Below, one piece after another: positions 1 to 8,519 of a DNA stretch of 64,000 nucleotides (position 1 is the first letter of the stretch; each line of letters begins with the position of its first letter). A program made the position numbers and the translations under genes. The notes under the pieces were generated by a model. The model was not told the DNA's origin and made no database searches. It saw only the letters and a program-made list of their open reading frames with translations. Source of the DNA: UBA7957 sp965222695 (GTDB lineage Bacteria; Pseudomonadota; Gammaproteobacteria; Granulosicoccales; Granulosicoccaceae); NCBI GenBank assembly GCA_965222695.1, contig OZ244967.1, positions 992,001 to 1,056,000 of the forward strand, given 5' to 3'.

Positions 1-1
1 A

Positions 2-184
2 TCGACCAGTTACGGTGTTGCGGCGGCCCTGGCCGGACGGGCATTGGAAGCGGCCGAATATGCCTCTTATGCCAGCGTATATGCTTATTCCAGTTCAGCG
101 GTAACGGATCTGAGTGCGTACCGAGAAGAGCATGAATGGCAGGTAAAAACGCTAAGCGGGCTGATTCAGGCCAAAATTCAATAA
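2..184 (+). CDS. C-terminal fragment of unknown Ala/Tyr-rich protein
   Basis: An open frame enters from the left edge and ends at TAA 182-184, giving about 60 residues of what should be a C-terminus. The peptide is rich in Ala, Tyr and Ser (AAALAGRALEAAEYASYASV near its start) and ends with a charged, Trp-containing segment (YREEHEWQVKTL), so it looks helical and soluble. I do not recognise it with confidence; small Ala-rich immunity-like proteins have comparable tails, but that is a weak resemblance. The next gene begins inside it, suggesting translational coupling if the downstream start at 136 is right. Confidence 0.5.
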   Translation, partial: STSYGVAAALAGRALEAAEYASYASVYAYSSSAVTDLSAYREEHEWQVKTLSGLIQAKIQ

Positions 185-1269
185 AATTGACAGTATCACG
201 CAATCTTTTGGGAAATTTCAGCGTATTGGTTGCCGGTACATTGGGGGCGTGGTTGTTTTACCGATTGCAACTGCCCATGCCCTGGCTGCTCGGATCGATT
301 TTCGGCGTTATTTTAGCCGCCAGAATACCGCGAATCAGATTGCGCAATCCCGTAGCCCTGGCAAACCCAGCGCGGTCAATACTGGGCCTGGCCATAGGCG
401 TTGCGTTTTCGCCCGAGCTTCTGCGGCATCTGCCGCAATACCTCCTCAGCCTGAGTCTAATGATACCCACGCTGATTCTGACGATTTATATCGGCATGCT
501 CTATTTTGAGCGCATCGCCGGTTTGAGTAAGCACACAGCGTTTTTCTGCGCCTTACCCGGCGGATTGATTGAAATGACCATGATCAGTCAGGCGTATGGT
601 GCCGATATGCGGCGGGTTGCACTGATTCAAACTACCCGAGTGTTACTGATTGTCTATACTGTACCTTTTGCCATTCATCATTGGACAAATACGGATTTAA
701 GCGGAAGTACCAGGCTTTCGGTTTCACTCAATGAGTTTCCCCCGGATCAGGCGGTACTCCTATTCGCGGCAGCCTTGGTCGGATGGTGGGTAATGAGAAA
801 ATTCCGTTTGCCGGGAGCGGCAATTGTGGGCCCGATGTTCTGCAGCGCGTTTATTTATTCGGCAGGTTGGGTGAGTGTAAGAATGCCGGACAGTATGATC
901 CTGTTCGCGCAATTGATTCTTGGGTCCGGTATAGGCTGCGCGTTCAATCGTATTACTCTGAGGGATATAGCTGGCGCTGTAGGAGTGACTCTGGGTTACT
1001 TTTTCATACTGATGATCGTGACGCTTGGTGTGGCATTTATCGTCCACAGGATTACACAGATCGAGCTTGTCGCTACAATACTAGCCTTTATTCCGGGAGG
1101 CCAGGCGGAAATGAACGTCATTGCGTTACTGGTTGGCGTCGCAGTTCCCTATATTGCATTACATCATATACTGCGTATGGTTCTGGTCATGACCGTCGCG
1201 CCACCCTTGTCAAATAAGCTGCTGGGCGCACCTCAGCGTAGCAAAAATCGCGCTGGTGGCCCTAATTAA
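136..1269 (+). CDS. AbrB family membrane protein
   Basis: A 377-residue inner-membrane protein with about ten hydrophobic segments and the duplicated arrangement typical of the AbrB family (often labelled ammonia monooxygenase or AbrB transporter). Family-like features are the early PMPWLLGS stretch, LPGGLIEMT in the first half and its counterpart IPGGQAEMN in the second. Substrate and physiological role are unknown for most members; transport or regulation is inferred. The ATG at 136 has a purine-rich GAGAAGAG just upstream but lies 49 bases inside the preceding frame; a TTG near 207, after that frame ends, is an alternative start. The 3' end overlaps the convergent dehydrogenase gene by eight bases. 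Confidence 0.8.
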   Translation: MAGKNAKRADSGQNSIKLTVSRNLLGNFSVLVAGTLGAWLFYRLQLPMPWLLGSIFGVILAARIPRIRLRNPVALANPARSILGLAIGVAFSPELLRHLPQYLLSLSLMIPTLILTIYIGMLYFERIAGLSKHTAFFCALPGGLIEMTMISQAYGADMRRVALIQTTRVLLIVYTVPFAIHHWTNTDLSGSTRLSVSLNEFPPDQAVLLFAAALVGWWVMRKFRLPGAAIVGPMFCSAFIYSAGWVSVRMPDSMILFAQLILGSGIGCAFNRITLRDIAGAVGVTLGYFFILMIVTLGVAFIVHRITQIELVATILAFIPGGQAEMNVIALLVGVAVPYIALHHILRMVLVMTVAPPLSNKLLGAPQRSKNRAGGPN

Positions 1270-2212
1270 GAATCCGTACCGGATCGCCATCCAGGTATCG
1301 TTCAATGCATTCAACGGTATCACCGTAAAACACGCCGTAGGTCTGTTTTGTCACGAATCCGATATGCGATGTTAAAACGGTACGCGGCGCTGTTAACAAA
1401 GGGTGCTCTTGCGGCAAAGGTTCTTGCTCGTAAACGTCTAAGCCTGCGCCCGCGATGGAACCGGAGTGCAGGGCTTTAATCAGGGCATCCTGGTCGATAA
1501 TCGGCCCGCGGGATGTATTGATTAAATAAGCGCTGGGTTTCATCAGGGTCAGGGCATTTGCGTCCACCAATCCTTTATTTCGTGTACCGAGTTTCAGATG
1601 AATCGTAATAAAATCCGAGGTGGCAAAAAAACTTTCCTTATCCGCGTATTCTACGCCGATTTCCCTGCAACGCTCATGGGTTAGATTTTGGCTCCAGGCT
1701 ATTACCCGCATTCCGAATGCAAGCCCGAATCTCGCGAGATTGGATCCGTGCCTGCCAAGCCCCAGAATGCCCAGGGTCTGACCGTTCAAATCCGTCCCCA
1801 TGGTGCTTTGCCAAACGTTATTGCGCATTTGGCGGTCTTCTTCGGGGATATTTCTGGCCAAGGCAAGAATCAAGGCAAAGGCTAGCTCGGAGGCAGCGTG
1901 TCCCGGAGACCGGGTTCCGCAGACAGTAATACCGAATTCCCGGGCCGAGGCCATATCGATGGAGGCGTTTTTTGCACCGGACGTGACCAGTAGCCTAAGC
2001 TTCGGCAGTTTCGAAAGCAAGGATCGGTCGAATCGAGTTCTTTCACGCATCGCGCAGATAATGGATTTATCTTCAAGTGCGGCTGCTAAGTGTTCTTCGC
2101 TTTCAAGCTTTTGTCGGAACACGGTAATTTCGTGTTCCGACTGAAGACTCTCCCAGTTTGCCCGGGATAGTGCGACGCCCTGATAATCATCCAGTATTGC
2201 AATCTTGGCCAT
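1262..2212 (-). CDS. D-2-hydroxyacid dehydrogenase family protein
   Basis: NAD-dependent dehydrogenase of the D-isomer-specific 2-hydroxyacid family (SerA/GyaR-like), about 316 residues. Visible: an N-terminal substrate-domain half, a Rossmann motif LGILGLGRHGS, the conserved arginine region INTSRGPIIDQ, the glutamate region LDVYEQEP and the catalytic histidine in TSHIGFV. It reduces a 2-oxoacid or oxidises a D-2-hydroxyacid in the cytoplasm; the substrate cannot be read from the sequence. The start chosen is the ATG at 2212, which has AGAAGG about eight bases upstream; a TTG at 2233 would add seven residues. It runs convergently into the AbrB gene and follows the hydrolase gene on the same strand. 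Confidence 0.85.
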   Translation of the reverse strand: MAKIAILDDYQGVALSRANWESLQSEHEITVFRQKLESEEHLAAALEDKSIICAMRERTRFDRSLLSKLPKLRLLVTSGAKNASIDMASAREFGITVCGTRSPGHAASELAFALILALARNIPEEDRQMRNNVWQSTMGTDLNGQTLGILGLGRHGSNLARFGLAFGMRVIAWSQNLTHERCREIGVEYADKESFFATSDFITIHLKLGTRNKGLVDANALTLMKPSAYLINTSRGPIIDQDALIKALHSGSIAGAGLDVYEQEPLPQEHPLLTAPRTVLTSHIGFVTKQTYGVFYGDTVECIERYLDGDPVRILN

Positions 2213-2291
2213 CAGATAACCTTCTCGAATCAAAGTGTTCCTTTGTGACTCGATACTTAAAATCGTAAGTATCCGGAGCTTGTGTTATCAG

Positions 2292-3206
2292 CTACATCAG
2301 GTGTCTGCCGAAAAACGCCAGGGTTCGGGTCCAGGCCAGCTCCGCTTCTTCCGGCGCGTAGCGTCCGGTTGAATCGTTATGAAACCCATGATTGACTCCT
2401 TCGTAAACATGAGCTTCATAGTCAACATTATTGGCCTGCAGGGATTTTTCGTATTCAGGCCAGGTAGCATTGACTCGTTTGTCCAATCCACCGAAATGCA
2501 GCAACAGAGGGGATTTGATATTTCCACGGATTTCATCGGCAGCCGGTGTGCCGTAAAAGGGTACGCCCGCATCCAGTTTATCCGGAATCGATGCGGCCAG
2601 CATATTGACGATATAGCCCCCGAAACAAAACCCCACTGCACCCAATTTGCCGCTGCTCAATTCATGGTCCTTTATAAATTCGGCGGCGGCAATAAAGTCT
2701 TCTTCCAGTTTCGATCGGTCCATACTTTTTTGCATGGTGCGGCCATCATCGTCGTTACCCGGATATCCACCCAGAGGGTACAGGCCATCGGGAGCGAATG
2801 CGATAAAGCCCTTTATTGCCAAACGTCTGGCAACATCCTTGATATACGGATTCAGGCCCCGATTCTCATGAACAACCAGTACAACCGGTGCTTTGCCCGA
2901 TAACTCCCGCGGTGTGACCAGATAACCCTGGCATTCTCCGTGACCTTTCGGCGATGAAAATTTACTGAAGGATGCTTTGATGGCAGCGTCATTAAAGGAC
3001 ACTTGTTCCGCCCGGGCATAATCAGGCATGAGCGAAGCAGTCAGCACACTCATGCTGAAACCAAGCGCGGCAAGCCCGGAAAGACGTGACATAAAAGTGC
3101 GCCGATCGATGATGCCGTGTGCGTATTCGTCATACCAGTCAAATGCTTCCTGAGGAATAGGGCGAAATTGAGTGGATGATTCACTTTGTTCGGTTTGAAT
3201 TTTCAT
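2292..3206 (-). CDS. Exported dienelactone hydrolase family protein
   Basis: A 304-residue alpha/beta hydrolase of the dienelactone hydrolase (DLH) family. The triad is visible: Cys194 in GFCFGG, Asp242 in GGLDKRV and His273 in NHGFHND. Unlike cytoplasmic DLH it has a long N-terminus with DRRTFMSRLSGLAALGF, a Tat-like twin-arginine segment followed by a hydrophobic stretch ending near DYARA, so export to the periplasm is likely, though the twin Arg lies about 35 residues in. It would hydrolyse lactones or esters; the natural substrate is unknown. The neighbouring Crp/Fnr gene is upstream on the same strand, 48 bases away, and may belong to the same unit. Similar Tat-exported DLH proteins are common in proteobacteria. 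Confidence 0.85.
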   Translation of the reverse strand: MKIQTEQSESSTQFRPIPQEAFDWYDEYAHGIIDRRTFMSRLSGLAALGFSMSVLTASLMPDYARAEQVSFNDAAIKASFSKFSSPKGHGECQGYLVTPRELSGKAPVVLVVHENRGLNPYIKDVARRLAIKGFIAFAPDGLYPLGGYPGNDDDGRTMQKSMDRSKLEEDFIAAAEFIKDHELSSGKLGAVGFCFGGYIVNMLAASIPDKLDAGVPFYGTPAADEIRGNIKSPLLLHFGGLDKRVNATWPEYEKSLQANNVDYEAHVYEGVNHGFHNDSTGRYAPEEAELAWTRTLAFFGRHLM

Positions 3207-3254
3207 ACTGATTCTCCTCGCTTCATCTTCTTAAGTTACAGATAGAGTCCAATA

Positions 3255-3932
3255 CTATTTGTTTTCTTCCAGCGCCTCGGGTTCAATCAATTCTATACGC
3301 CCACGGTGCAAACGTATCCAGCCCAGTTGTTCAAACTCCTTTAACCGTCGACTGATCACTTCCCGGGTACTGCCGAGTTCCGCGGCCAATTCCCGGTGTG
3401 TCATGCTGACGGAACGATTCCGGTCAGCCTGTTGTAGGAGTCGGTGACTCAGTCTGACGTCCAGGGTTTCGAAAGCCAGTTCCTGTACCAGGGTGAAAAA
3501 TTCCGCCATGCGAGTGCTGTAGTTTTTAAATACAAAACGCCGCATTTCGGCGGAGTTTTCCATGCAGCGGCTGAATGTTGACGCGGGCAGGGCGAGGGCG
3601 TCGACCTCGGTTTCAGCCAGTGCGCTGACGGTGTAGTTTTCATCCGCCAGCAGGCAAGCCGTGGTTAGAAGGCAGGATTCATGATCTTGCACGCGGTAGA
3701 GAACGATCTCGCGGCCGGATTCTGAGATCTGCAATACTTTTACGGATCCGGTGATCACAATGAGAAAACGCTTACAAGGATCACCGGGGTTGAAGATCCG
3801 CGTGCTCTTGCTGATCTTCAGCCGTTGCGCGTCGGCGAAGACTTCTCCGGCGGTGACTTCATCCAAGCCGGGAATCAGATACCCATGGTCTCGATAGGAT
3901 AAAGATAATTCTCCTGGTTGCTTGCTCGACAC
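3255..3932 (-). CDS. Crp/Fnr family transcriptional regulator
   Basis: A 225-residue regulator with an N-terminal cyclic-nucleotide-binding-like domain (about 20-135), a dimerisation helix and a C-terminal winged helix-turn-helix (about 165-215: MTHRELAAELGSTREVISRRL). The N-terminus lacks the four-cysteine pattern of FNR, so an oxygen-sensing Fe-S cluster is not indicated. One cysteine pair (SCLLTTAC) lies in the sensor domain. The ligand is unknown. It may control the adjacent exported hydrolase and dehydrogenase, which follow on the same strand; this is inferred from position only. Confidence 0.88.
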   Translation of the reverse strand: MSSKQPGELSLSYRDHGYLIPGLDEVTAGEVFADAQRLKISKSTRIFNPGDPCKRFLIVITGSVKVLQISESGREIVLYRVQDHESCLLTTACLLADENYTVSALAETEVDALALPASTFSRCMENSAEMRRFVFKNYSTRMAEFFTLVQELAFETLDVRLSHRLLQQADRNRSVSMTHRELAAELGSTREVISRRLKEFEQLGWIRLHRGRIELIEPEALEENK

Positions 3933-4017
3933 GCGGGCGGCTCCGACTCATGATACCGATGTATTTATTCTATCTTAATCGCCCGCCGATTCTAGTAAAA
4001 ACGGGAAACCCCGGCTT

Positions 4018-4079
4018 GATCGCTTGCACGGCAAGCTCCTACGGAGGTGGAAATCTCCAGGGTGGTGCCGTAGGAGCGG
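4018..4079. repeat. REP-like inverted pair
   Basis: Intergenic sequence with GCTTGCACGGCAAGCTCCTA followed after a short spacer by CCGTAGGAGCGG in inverse orientation. The arms resemble Pseudomonas-type repetitive extragenic palindromes (core GTAGGAGCGAGC). A close relative lies at 24962-25037. It sits between the Crp/Fnr promoter side and the fghA terminator. Confidence 0.55.
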
Positions 4080-4089
4080 TTCATCTCGA

Positions 4090-4113
4090 AAGCCCCCGGC
4101 ATTGCGGGGGCTT
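4090..4113 (-). terminator. Rho-independent-like terminator of fghA
   Basis: A GC-rich hairpin, AAGCCCCC paired with GGGGGCTT around a short GGCATTGC loop, about 20 bases past the fghA stop. The trailing T-run in the minus direction is short, so strength is uncertain. Confidence 0.6.
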
Positions 4114-4131
4114 GTTGCTGTAGCGAACCTA

Positions 4132-4968
4132 TCAGGCTTTTAGCGCTTTGGCGTGGTACGCCAGGTGCTCACCGATAAAAGTGCCGATAAAGTGATAGCT
4201 GTGGTCATAACCGTCCTGCATGCGCAGGGTTAAATCAATATCGTGTTGTTCACAGGCTGCGATCAAATCCTGCGGATACAATTGATCGGCAAGAAATTCA
4301 TCGTCAGTCCCCTGGTCGATGAATAGAGGGCCTGGATTGGCTCCGCCATTAATTAATTCCGTGGCGTCGTAGGCCTTCCAGTCCTCCCGATCCTTGCCCA
4401 GGTAGGCACTGAAACAGCCCTCGCCCCAGCCACATACCGTTGGATGGCATATGGGTGCGAATGCCGAAACCGATCGGTACATGCCCGGATTTTTCAGCGC
4501 GCAGATCAAAGCGCCATGACCTCCCATGGAGTGACCGGTAATCGAACGGGCTCCGGCAACCAACGGCAATTCAGACTCCACCAGGCGGGGTAGTTCCTTG
4601 GTTACATAGTCGTACATATGGTAGTGCCGCGCCCATTCGCCGTTGGTGGCATTCACATAAAAGCCTGCTCCCTTACCGAGATCGTAGCGCTCTTCTTCGT
4701 CGGGCACATCGTCTCCGCGCGGACTGGTATCCGGCATCACCAAAGCGATACCAAGCTCCGCCGCATAGCGTTGTGCCCCGGCTTTGGTACGTACATTGTC
4801 GTCGGTGCAGGTGAGCCCCGACAAATAATACACAGATGGCACTGAGTGAGTCTCGGCCTCGGGAGGCAGGTAAACTGAAAAAGTCATTTCGCATCGGCAT
4901 GTGCTTGAATCGTGTGTGTAGCGATTCAGCCGGCCACCGAATTCCTTGATGGATTCTATTCGATTCAT
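4132..4968 (-). CDS. fghA: S-formylglutathione hydrolase
   Basis: Second step of glutathione-dependent formaldehyde oxidation: hydrolyses S-formylglutathione to formate and glutathione. The 278-residue length matches the esterase D family. Visible are the nucleophile Ser147 in TGHSMGGHGAL, the acid in DQGTDDEFL (about 222-223) and His256 in DGYDHSYHF, plus the family block YYLSGLTCTDDN. It follows frmA by 15 bases, so both are almost certainly one transcript. A hairpin terminator lies just downstream. Confidence 0.95.
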   Translation of the reverse strand: MNRIESIKEFGGRLNRYTHDSSTCRCEMTFSVYLPPEAETHSVPSVYYLSGLTCTDDNVRTKAGAQRYAAELGIALVMPDTSPRGDDVPDEEERYDLGKGAGFYVNATNGEWARHYHMYDYVTKELPRLVESELPLVAGARSITGHSMGGHGALICALKNPGMYRSVSAFAPICHPTVCGWGEGCFSAYLGKDREDWKAYDATELINGGANPGPLFIDQGTDDEFLADQLYPQDLIAACEQHDIDLTLRMQDGYDHSYHFIGTFIGEHLAYHAKALKA

Positions 4969-4983
4969 ATCATTGGCAACTCG

Positions 4984-6093
4984 CTAAAAAACTATTACTG
5001 AGCGGATGCTTTCACCGCTGTGCATCAAATCAAAAGCTCGGTTGATATCCTCCAGACCCATGGAATGGGTCACCATTTTGTCCAGCTCGATTTCACCGCT
5101 CATGTATTGCTCAACATATCCGGGCAACTGCGTTCGGCCTTTCACTCCGCCGAATGCAGTACCTTTCCAGGTGCGGCCGGTGACGAGTTGAAACGGCCGG
5201 GTTGAGATTTCCTGGCCGGCTCCCGCGACACCAATGATGGTCGATACGCCCCAACCCATATGACAGCACTCCAGCGCTTCACGCATAACATTGACATTAC
5301 CGATGCACTCAAAGGAATAATCAACCCCGCCGTCGGTCAAATCGACAATCGCCTCGGTTACAGTGCCGCTCAGATCTTTGGGGTTGACGCAATCCGTGGC
5401 CCCAAGCGCTTTCGCCATCTCGAATTTATCCGGATTGATATCGACGCATATGATGCGCGACGCCCTGGCCATGACCGCGCCTTGAACAACCGAAAGACCG
5501 ATTCCCCCGAGTCCGAATACCGCAACCGTAGAACCGGGTTCAACCTTTGCCGTATTTCGCACAGCACCTATTCCCGTGGTAATACCGCAACCGAGCAGGC
5601 AGACCTTGTCCAACGGGGCGGCGGGGTTAATTTTTGCCAAAGCGATTTCCGGTACAACGGTATATTCGGAAAAGGTTGAGCATCCCATATAGTGAAAAAT
5701 TTCTTTCCCGTTTATGGAGAAGCGTCGTGTGTGATCCGGCATATAACCGGTCCAGACGGTGGCAGCGATGGATTGGCAGAGATTGGTTTTACTTGATTGG
5801 CAATATTCGCATTCACCGCATTCCGGAATGTAGAGTGGAATGACGTGATCGCCAGGTTTCAGGTCTTTTACCCCGGGACCGCATTCAACCACTTCGCATC
5901 CTCCTTCATGGCCCAGGATGCAGGGGAATGCGCCTTCCGGATCATCTCCCGACAGGGTAAACGCATCGGTATGGCATACCCCTGATGCAACGACCTTAAG
6001 GAGAACCTCTCCTTCTTTGGGGCCCTCGACATCGACCATTTCGATCGAAAGCGGCTGTTTTGGCTCCCAGGCTACGGCTGCGCGAGCTTTCAT
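4984..6093 (-). CDS. frmA: S-(hydroxymethyl)glutathione dehydrogenase (class III alcohol dehydrogenase)
   Basis: First step of formaldehyde detoxification: oxidises S-hydroxymethylglutathione to S-formylglutathione with NAD. It is a 369-residue zinc alcohol dehydrogenase. Catalytic zinc ligands are seen at Cys40 (SGVCHTD) and His62/Glu63 (GHEGGCEV); the structural zinc loop has Cys92, 95, 98 and 106. The coenzyme motif is VFGLGGIGLSV and the class III block SFECIGNVNVMR is present. A strong AGGAGG precedes the ATG. The operon frmA-fghA lies divergent from a TetR-type gene with a palindrome between them, so repression by that regulator, relieved by formaldehyde or an adduct, is likely (inferred). 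Confidence 0.96.
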   Translation of the reverse strand: MKARAAVAWEPKQPLSIEMVDVEGPKEGEVLLKVVASGVCHTDAFTLSGDDPEGAFPCILGHEGGCEVVECGPGVKDLKPGDHVIPLYIPECGECEYCQSSKTNLCQSIAATVWTGYMPDHTRRFSINGKEIFHYMGCSTFSEYTVVPEIALAKINPAAPLDKVCLLGCGITTGIGAVRNTAKVEPGSTVAVFGLGGIGLSVVQGAVMARASRIICVDINPDKFEMAKALGATDCVNPKDLSGTVTEAIVDLTDGGVDYSFECIGNVNVMREALECCHMGWGVSTIIGVAGAGQEISTRPFQLVTGRTWKGTAFGGVKGRTQLPGYVEQYMSGEIELDKMVTHSMGLEDINRAFDLMHSGESIRSVIVF

Positions 6094-6171
6094 GGTAATT
6101 CCTCCTCATTGGGTTTTTCTTATTTAGAACTGCGAGTAAATCGATGGAATAGGCTAAGAGCTTCACAATAG

Positions 6172-6185
6172 AATGAATGTTCATT
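6172..6185. promoter_or_regulatory. Palindromic operator candidate between frmA and tetR-type gene
   Basis: The arms AATGAA and TTCATT flank a central TG in the divergent frmA/TetR intergenic region. AATGAAcgTTCATT-like palindromes are typical TetR-family operators. Its position upstream of both genes fits autoregulation plus control of frmA-fghA. Binding is inferred. Confidence 0.5.
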
Positions 6186-6215
6186 TCTGTCAATATTTCG
6201 GTTAGACTCGGAATC

Positions 6216-6845
6216 ATGCCCTATCTGTTGAAAACCATACCGGACCCGGAATCGCTGGATTGCAGAATCCTCACCGCTGCGCTTGAGCTGTTTGTCGACC
6301 GCGGTTTTCACAATGTCTCCGTCCACGATATTCAGAAGAGAGCCGGTGTCAGCATCGGATCGATCTACAATTATTTCGGCGGGAAAGAAGGCATCGCAAA
6401 ATCGCTCTACGACCATTTATTGATCGAAATGAATCAAGTGATCGATACGGTCGTGCGGGAAAATACAGGTATGGTCAACCAATGCAATGCAATGGTCCGT
6501 AAATTGTTTGAGTTTACCGAAACGCACGGCTATATCATCGCATTCGTTCTGGATGCAAAACATACGGAGTTTCTTAGCGACACGACGCCGATATACAGCT
6601 CTGCTCCTTTCAACCGCTTATTAAAAGTCATAACAAAAGGAATAGAACGGGGGGAAATCGAGGCTATAGATCCGGTCGTGGCATCCACCCTGATATTCGG
6701 CAGCGCTATCCGGCTGATCAATCTTCGGCTTGAAGGATCGGTTAAAAAACCGTTGATGAACTATTTCGATGAATTGATGGGGCCGGTCTGGCTGGGACTG
6801 GGTGCGGACAGCACTATCGTCTTGACATCGGCTGTTGGAACCTGA
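6216..6845 (+). CDS. TetR/AcrR family transcriptional regulator
   Basis: A regulator of about 209 residues with an N-terminal TetR helix-turn-helix (ILTAALELFVDRGFHNVSVH, then GVSIGSIYNYFGGKEGIAK) and a divergent C-terminal ligand domain. The ATG at 6216 is preferred; an earlier in-frame ATG at 6177 would place translation start inside the palindrome at 6172-6185. The gene is divergent from frmA-fghA, so it most likely regulates formaldehyde oxidation in place of the unrelated FrmR repressor used in E. coli. The inducer is unknown. Confidence 0.88.
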   Translation: MPYLLKTIPDPESLDCRILTAALELFVDRGFHNVSVHDIQKRAGVSIGSIYNYFGGKEGIAKSLYDHLLIEMNQVIDTVVRENTGMVNQCNAMVRKLFEFTETHGYIIAFVLDAKHTEFLSDTTPIYSSAPFNRLLKVITKGIERGEIEAIDPVVASTLIFGSAIRLINLRLEGSVKKPLMNYFDELMGPVWLGLGADSTIVLTSAVGT

Positions 6846-6920
6846 AATCGGTTTTCCAAGCCCGTTCCATTTGTAATATCATAAACATGAATAATAATGT
6901 CCGATAAGGTCGACTAAGCT

Positions 6921-8519
6921 GTGGATGCAATATTACTTTCCATTCATCCCAATGATCCACTTTGGATTGCCATAGAATTTGTCTTTGGCCTGCTACTGAA
7001 GATGGTGAGCCTGCCGCCGTTGATTGGATTTCTGTTGGCAGGTTTCCTGTTGCACGCCCTTGGTGCCGAAAGTGACGAATTTTTAAGCACCATAGCTGAC
7101 ATGGGTATTACGATACTGTTGTTTTCTATTGGCCTGAAGCTAAGGCCTCAGGCATTGGCCAGGGTGGAAGTCTGGGGTGTTGCCAGTATCCATATGGTGT
7201 TAGTGACACTGATGTTTACCGCAATCGTAGTGCTGTTCACTCAATTTGGTTTACCGCTATTCGTCGATCTGGACTTAACAACATCCCTATTGATCGGTTT
7301 TGTATTGTCGTTTTCCAGTACCGTATTCGCAATCAAGATACTGGATGAATTAGGTGCAATGAGTTCTAAACACGGTCAAGTGGCGATTGGCGTATTGGTT
7401 ATTCAGGATATTGCCGCTGTCCTGTTTCTGGCGATTTCGATCGGTAAGATTCCATCTTTATGGGCTGTTTCGCTGTTGTTGCTGTTGCCGCTACGGCCGC
7501 TTTTGAATAAGGCGCTGGAAAAGACCGGGCACGGTGAGTTACTTGTCCTTTTCGGAATTGTACTGGCTCTGGGTGGCGCAGACATCTTCGAACTGGTAGG
7601 CATGAAGGGTGATGTCGGTGCTTTGGTCTTCGGTATGTTGATGGCCGGTCACAGCAAGGCCAACGAACTGGCCAAGGCTCTGCTCAGTTTCAAGGATTTG
7701 TTCTTGGTTGGTTTTTTCCTGAGTATCGGTATGACAGCACTGCCGGGCTGGGACGAATTCTTGGTAGCATTGCTCTTTATCGCTTTGTTGCCACTAAAAG
7801 TGGCGATATATTTCGGCCTGTTCAGCGCCTCTCACCTGCGTGCCAGTACGTCCTGGCGCACTTCTCTGAATCTGGCCAATTATAGTGAATTCGGCCTTAT
7901 CGTAGGCGCGTTGGCGGCGTCATCAGGTTGGCTGCCAAAGGAATGGCTTGCAGTTTTTGCAATCGCCCTGTCGCTCTCCTTCATTCTATCCGCACCATTG
8001 ATCAATGTGCGCGATCTTCTCTATCAAAACTGGCGTGACCGGTTGAAAGTTTTTGAACGTGATGAACGTTTGTCGGAAGAAAGGGATCTGGTTTTTTCTG
8101 ATATCAGAATCGTGATTTTCGGTATGGGACGAATGGGAACCGCCGCCTATACAGCGATCGAAAATGACTATCCCGGTCAAATGGCAGGTGTTGAAATTGA
8201 TCCCGAAAAAACGAAAAAACAGCAGATTCTTGGCCGTCATGTGGTTCGCGGTGATGTGACCAATCCGGATTTCTGGACCCGGGCCAGCGGTTTACTTGAT
8301 GATCTGGAATGGGTGATGCTGACCTTACCTTCCCACACCGCTAACCTCGCAGCCGCAAAACGGTTGCAGCAAATGGGCTACAAGGGCAGGATTGCCGCCA
8401 CTTCCAAATTTACAGACGAAGAGCAGGCGCTGAAAAACATCGGAGTTGACCTTGCTTTCAATATTTACACAGAAGCAGGATTAGGTTTTGCCGGCGGCTT
8501 GAAGAAAATGCTCGATTAA
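6921..8519 (+). CDS. Kef-type monovalent cation:proton antiporter (CPA2)
   Basis: A 532-residue inner-membrane antiporter of the CPA2 family (KefB/KefC/YbaL-like). About twelve hydrophobic segments fill residues 10-370 (Na_H_exchanger domain), including GFVLSFSSTVFAIKIL, where antiporters carry transport residues. A cytoplasmic TrkA-N/RCK-type Rossmann domain follows at about 395-515, with the nucleotide motif IVIFGMGRMGTAAY. That domain suggests gating by nucleotide or redox state. The start is GTG. No KefF/KefG-type ancillary oxidoreductase gene is adjacent. Ion specificity (K+ or Na+) is not decided by the sequence. Confidence 0.9.
   Translation: MDAILLSIHPNDPLWIAIEFVFGLLLKMVSLPPLIGFLLAGFLLHALGAESDEFLSTIADMGITILLFSIGLKLRPQALARVEVWGVASIHMVLVTLMFTAIVVLFTQFGLPLFVDLDLTTSLLIGFVLSFSSTVFAIKILDELGAMSSKHGQVAIGVLVIQDIAAVLFLAISIGKIPSLWAVSLLLLLPLRPLLNKALEKTGHGELLVLFGIVLALGGADIFELVGMKGDVGALVFGMLMAGHSKANELAKALLSFKDLFLVGFFLSIGMTALPGWDEFLVALLFIALLPLKVAIYFGLFSASHLRASTSWRTSLNLANYSEFGLIVGALAASSGWLPKEWLAVFAIALSLSFILSAPLINVRDLLYQNWRDRLKVFERDERLSEERDLVFSDIRIVIFGMGRMGTAAYTAIENDYPGQMAGVEIDPEKTKKQQILGRHVVRGDVTNPDFWTRASGLLDDLEWVMLTLPSHTANLAAAKRLQQMGYKGRIAATSKFTDEEQALKNIGVDLAFNIYTEAGLGFAGGLKKMLD

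Noticed and set aside
3255..3932. FNR-type oxygen sensor
   Set aside because: The N-terminus lacks the cysteine cluster needed for the 4Fe-4S centre; a general Crp/Fnr label is safer.
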